Shown here piece after piece: positions 63,734 to 64,000 of a DNA stretch of 64,000 bases. Position numbers and translations under genes: made by a program. This DNA comes from JACOMS01 sp051252005 (GTDB taxonomy: Bacteria; Pseudomonadota; Alphaproteobacteria; Caulobacterales; Maricaulaceae). Position 1 is the first letter of the stretch; each line of letters begins with the position of its first letter. The notes below the pieces were generated by a model that was not told where the DNA came from, made no database searches, and saw only the letters and a list, made by a program, of their open reading frames with translations. The stretch is from positions 1 to 64,000 of the forward strand of contig JBPOEZ010000004.1 in the NCBI GenBank assembly GCA_051252005.1, given 5' to 3'.

Positions 63734-64000
63734 ATGGAATGGGGACTCAAATTACAGGCTATCTTAGGCCTGGTGGTCTTTGTGGCTATCGCGTGGAGCG
63801 TCAGCGAAAACCGTAAAATTTTCCGTTGGAAATTGGTGCTAACAGCGATTGGTCTGCAATTTGTCCTCGCCCTTATCATGCTCAAAGTCGGGCTGATTCA
63901 AGACTTTTTCTTTTGGCTCAACGGCGGCGTCGTCGCCCTAGAGCAGGCCACTGTCGAAGGCACGAAATTCGTGTTCGGCTATCTGGGCGGCGGTGAATTG
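63734..64000 (+). CDS. NupC-type concentrative nucleoside permease (partial, N-terminal)
   Basis: The first 89 codons run off the window end. MEWGLKLQAILGLVVFVAIAWSVSENRK and the following segments ending ATVEGTKFVFGYLGGGE match the N terminus of CNT family nucleoside:cation symporters (NupC). Three hydrophobic segments are seen. GGAGCG precedes the ATG. Its place after phoD suggests uptake of nucleosides freed by dephosphorylation. Confidence 0.85.
   Translation, partial: MEWGLKLQAILGLVVFVAIAWSVSENRKIFRWKLVLTAIGLQFVLALIMLKVGLIQDFFFWLNGGVVALEQATVEGTKFVFGYLGGGEL

Noticed and set aside
1..64000. CRISPR array, prophage, insertion sequence, defence or secondary-metabolite island
   Set aside because: No repeat-spacer pattern, transposase, integrase or phage-like gene was seen. 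Codon and base use look even throughout, and nearly all space is filled by housekeeping genes.

Overview
The window reads as one contiguous piece of a housekeeping chromosome from an alphaproteobacterium. By eye the GC is moderate, about 50-55%. Several things point to the dimorphic, prosthecate Hyphomonadales/Maricaulales/Caulobacterales side of the class: the order mreB-mreC-mreD-mrdA-rodA, a complete mraZ-to-ftsZ division/cell wall cluster followed by lpxC-bamD-recN-ligA, the order ftsN-nagZ-scpA-scpB-tatABC, perfect CtrA boxes (TTAA-N7-TTAA) next to GANTC methylation sites, and a large CarboxypepD-type TonB receptor. The genus cannot be fixed from sequence reading alone. No prophage, insertion sequence, CRISPR array, tRNA or rRNA was found, and no gap between genes exceeds 300 bases.

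Layout. 1-2.3 kb: the tail of an unidentified gene with its terminator, a REP-like inverted repeat, then serB (minus) and miaA (plus) divergent with only 15 bp between their start codons, then a promoter-terminator pair that looks like a small RNA. 2.3-8.7 kb: a DedA/TVP38 protein and the rod-shape operon mreBCD-mrdA-rodA. 8.7-11.7 kb: a neurotransmitter:sodium symporter, an unrecognised lipoprotein and nadK. 11.9-30.0 kb: the dcw cluster mraZ-rsmH-ftsL-ftsI-murE-murF-mraY-murD-ftsW-murG-murC-murB-ddl-ftsQ-ftsA-ftsZ, mostly with overlapping start/stop codons, led by three MraZ boxes and ended by a strong terminator. 30.1-38.9 kb: lpxC, bamD, recN, ligA, tpiA, secG, pyrG. 38.9-43.1 kb: a DMT permease, a DUF1801 protein, a muropeptide amidase and parE (minus).

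43.3-50.3 kb: an FtsN-like SPOR protein, nagZ, scpA, scpB, a phosphoesterase-like lipoprotein, a second DMT permease, and tatABC. 50.2-54.4 kb: a VUT transporter, folA, a 2OG-Fe(II) oxygenase-like protein, hflK-hflC and a DUF2065 protein. 54.5-58.9 kb: a DegP/MucD protease, an ABC-F ATPase, a family 5 uracil-DNA glycosylase and folK. 59.0-64.0 kb: a TonB-dependent receptor, a Tat-exported PhoD phosphatase lipoprotein and the start of a NupC-type nucleoside permease, cut off by the window end.

How the genes work together: most of the window builds, divides and recycles the envelope. It covers lipid II synthesis (mur genes, mraY, ddl), elongasome (mre/rodA/mrdA) and divisome (fts), muropeptide recycling (amidase, NagZ), outer membrane biogenesis (LpxC, BamD), export (SecG, TatABC) and quality control (HflKC, DegP). 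Cell-cycle control is visible as CtrA/GANTC sites ahead of ftsZ and between parE and ftsN. The most interesting accessory unit is the last one: a three-repeat Pho-box-like sequence and a CtrA box precede receptor-PhoD-nucleoside permease, suggesting a phosphate-regulated system that takes phosphate and nucleosides from extracellular nucleotides or nucleic acid.
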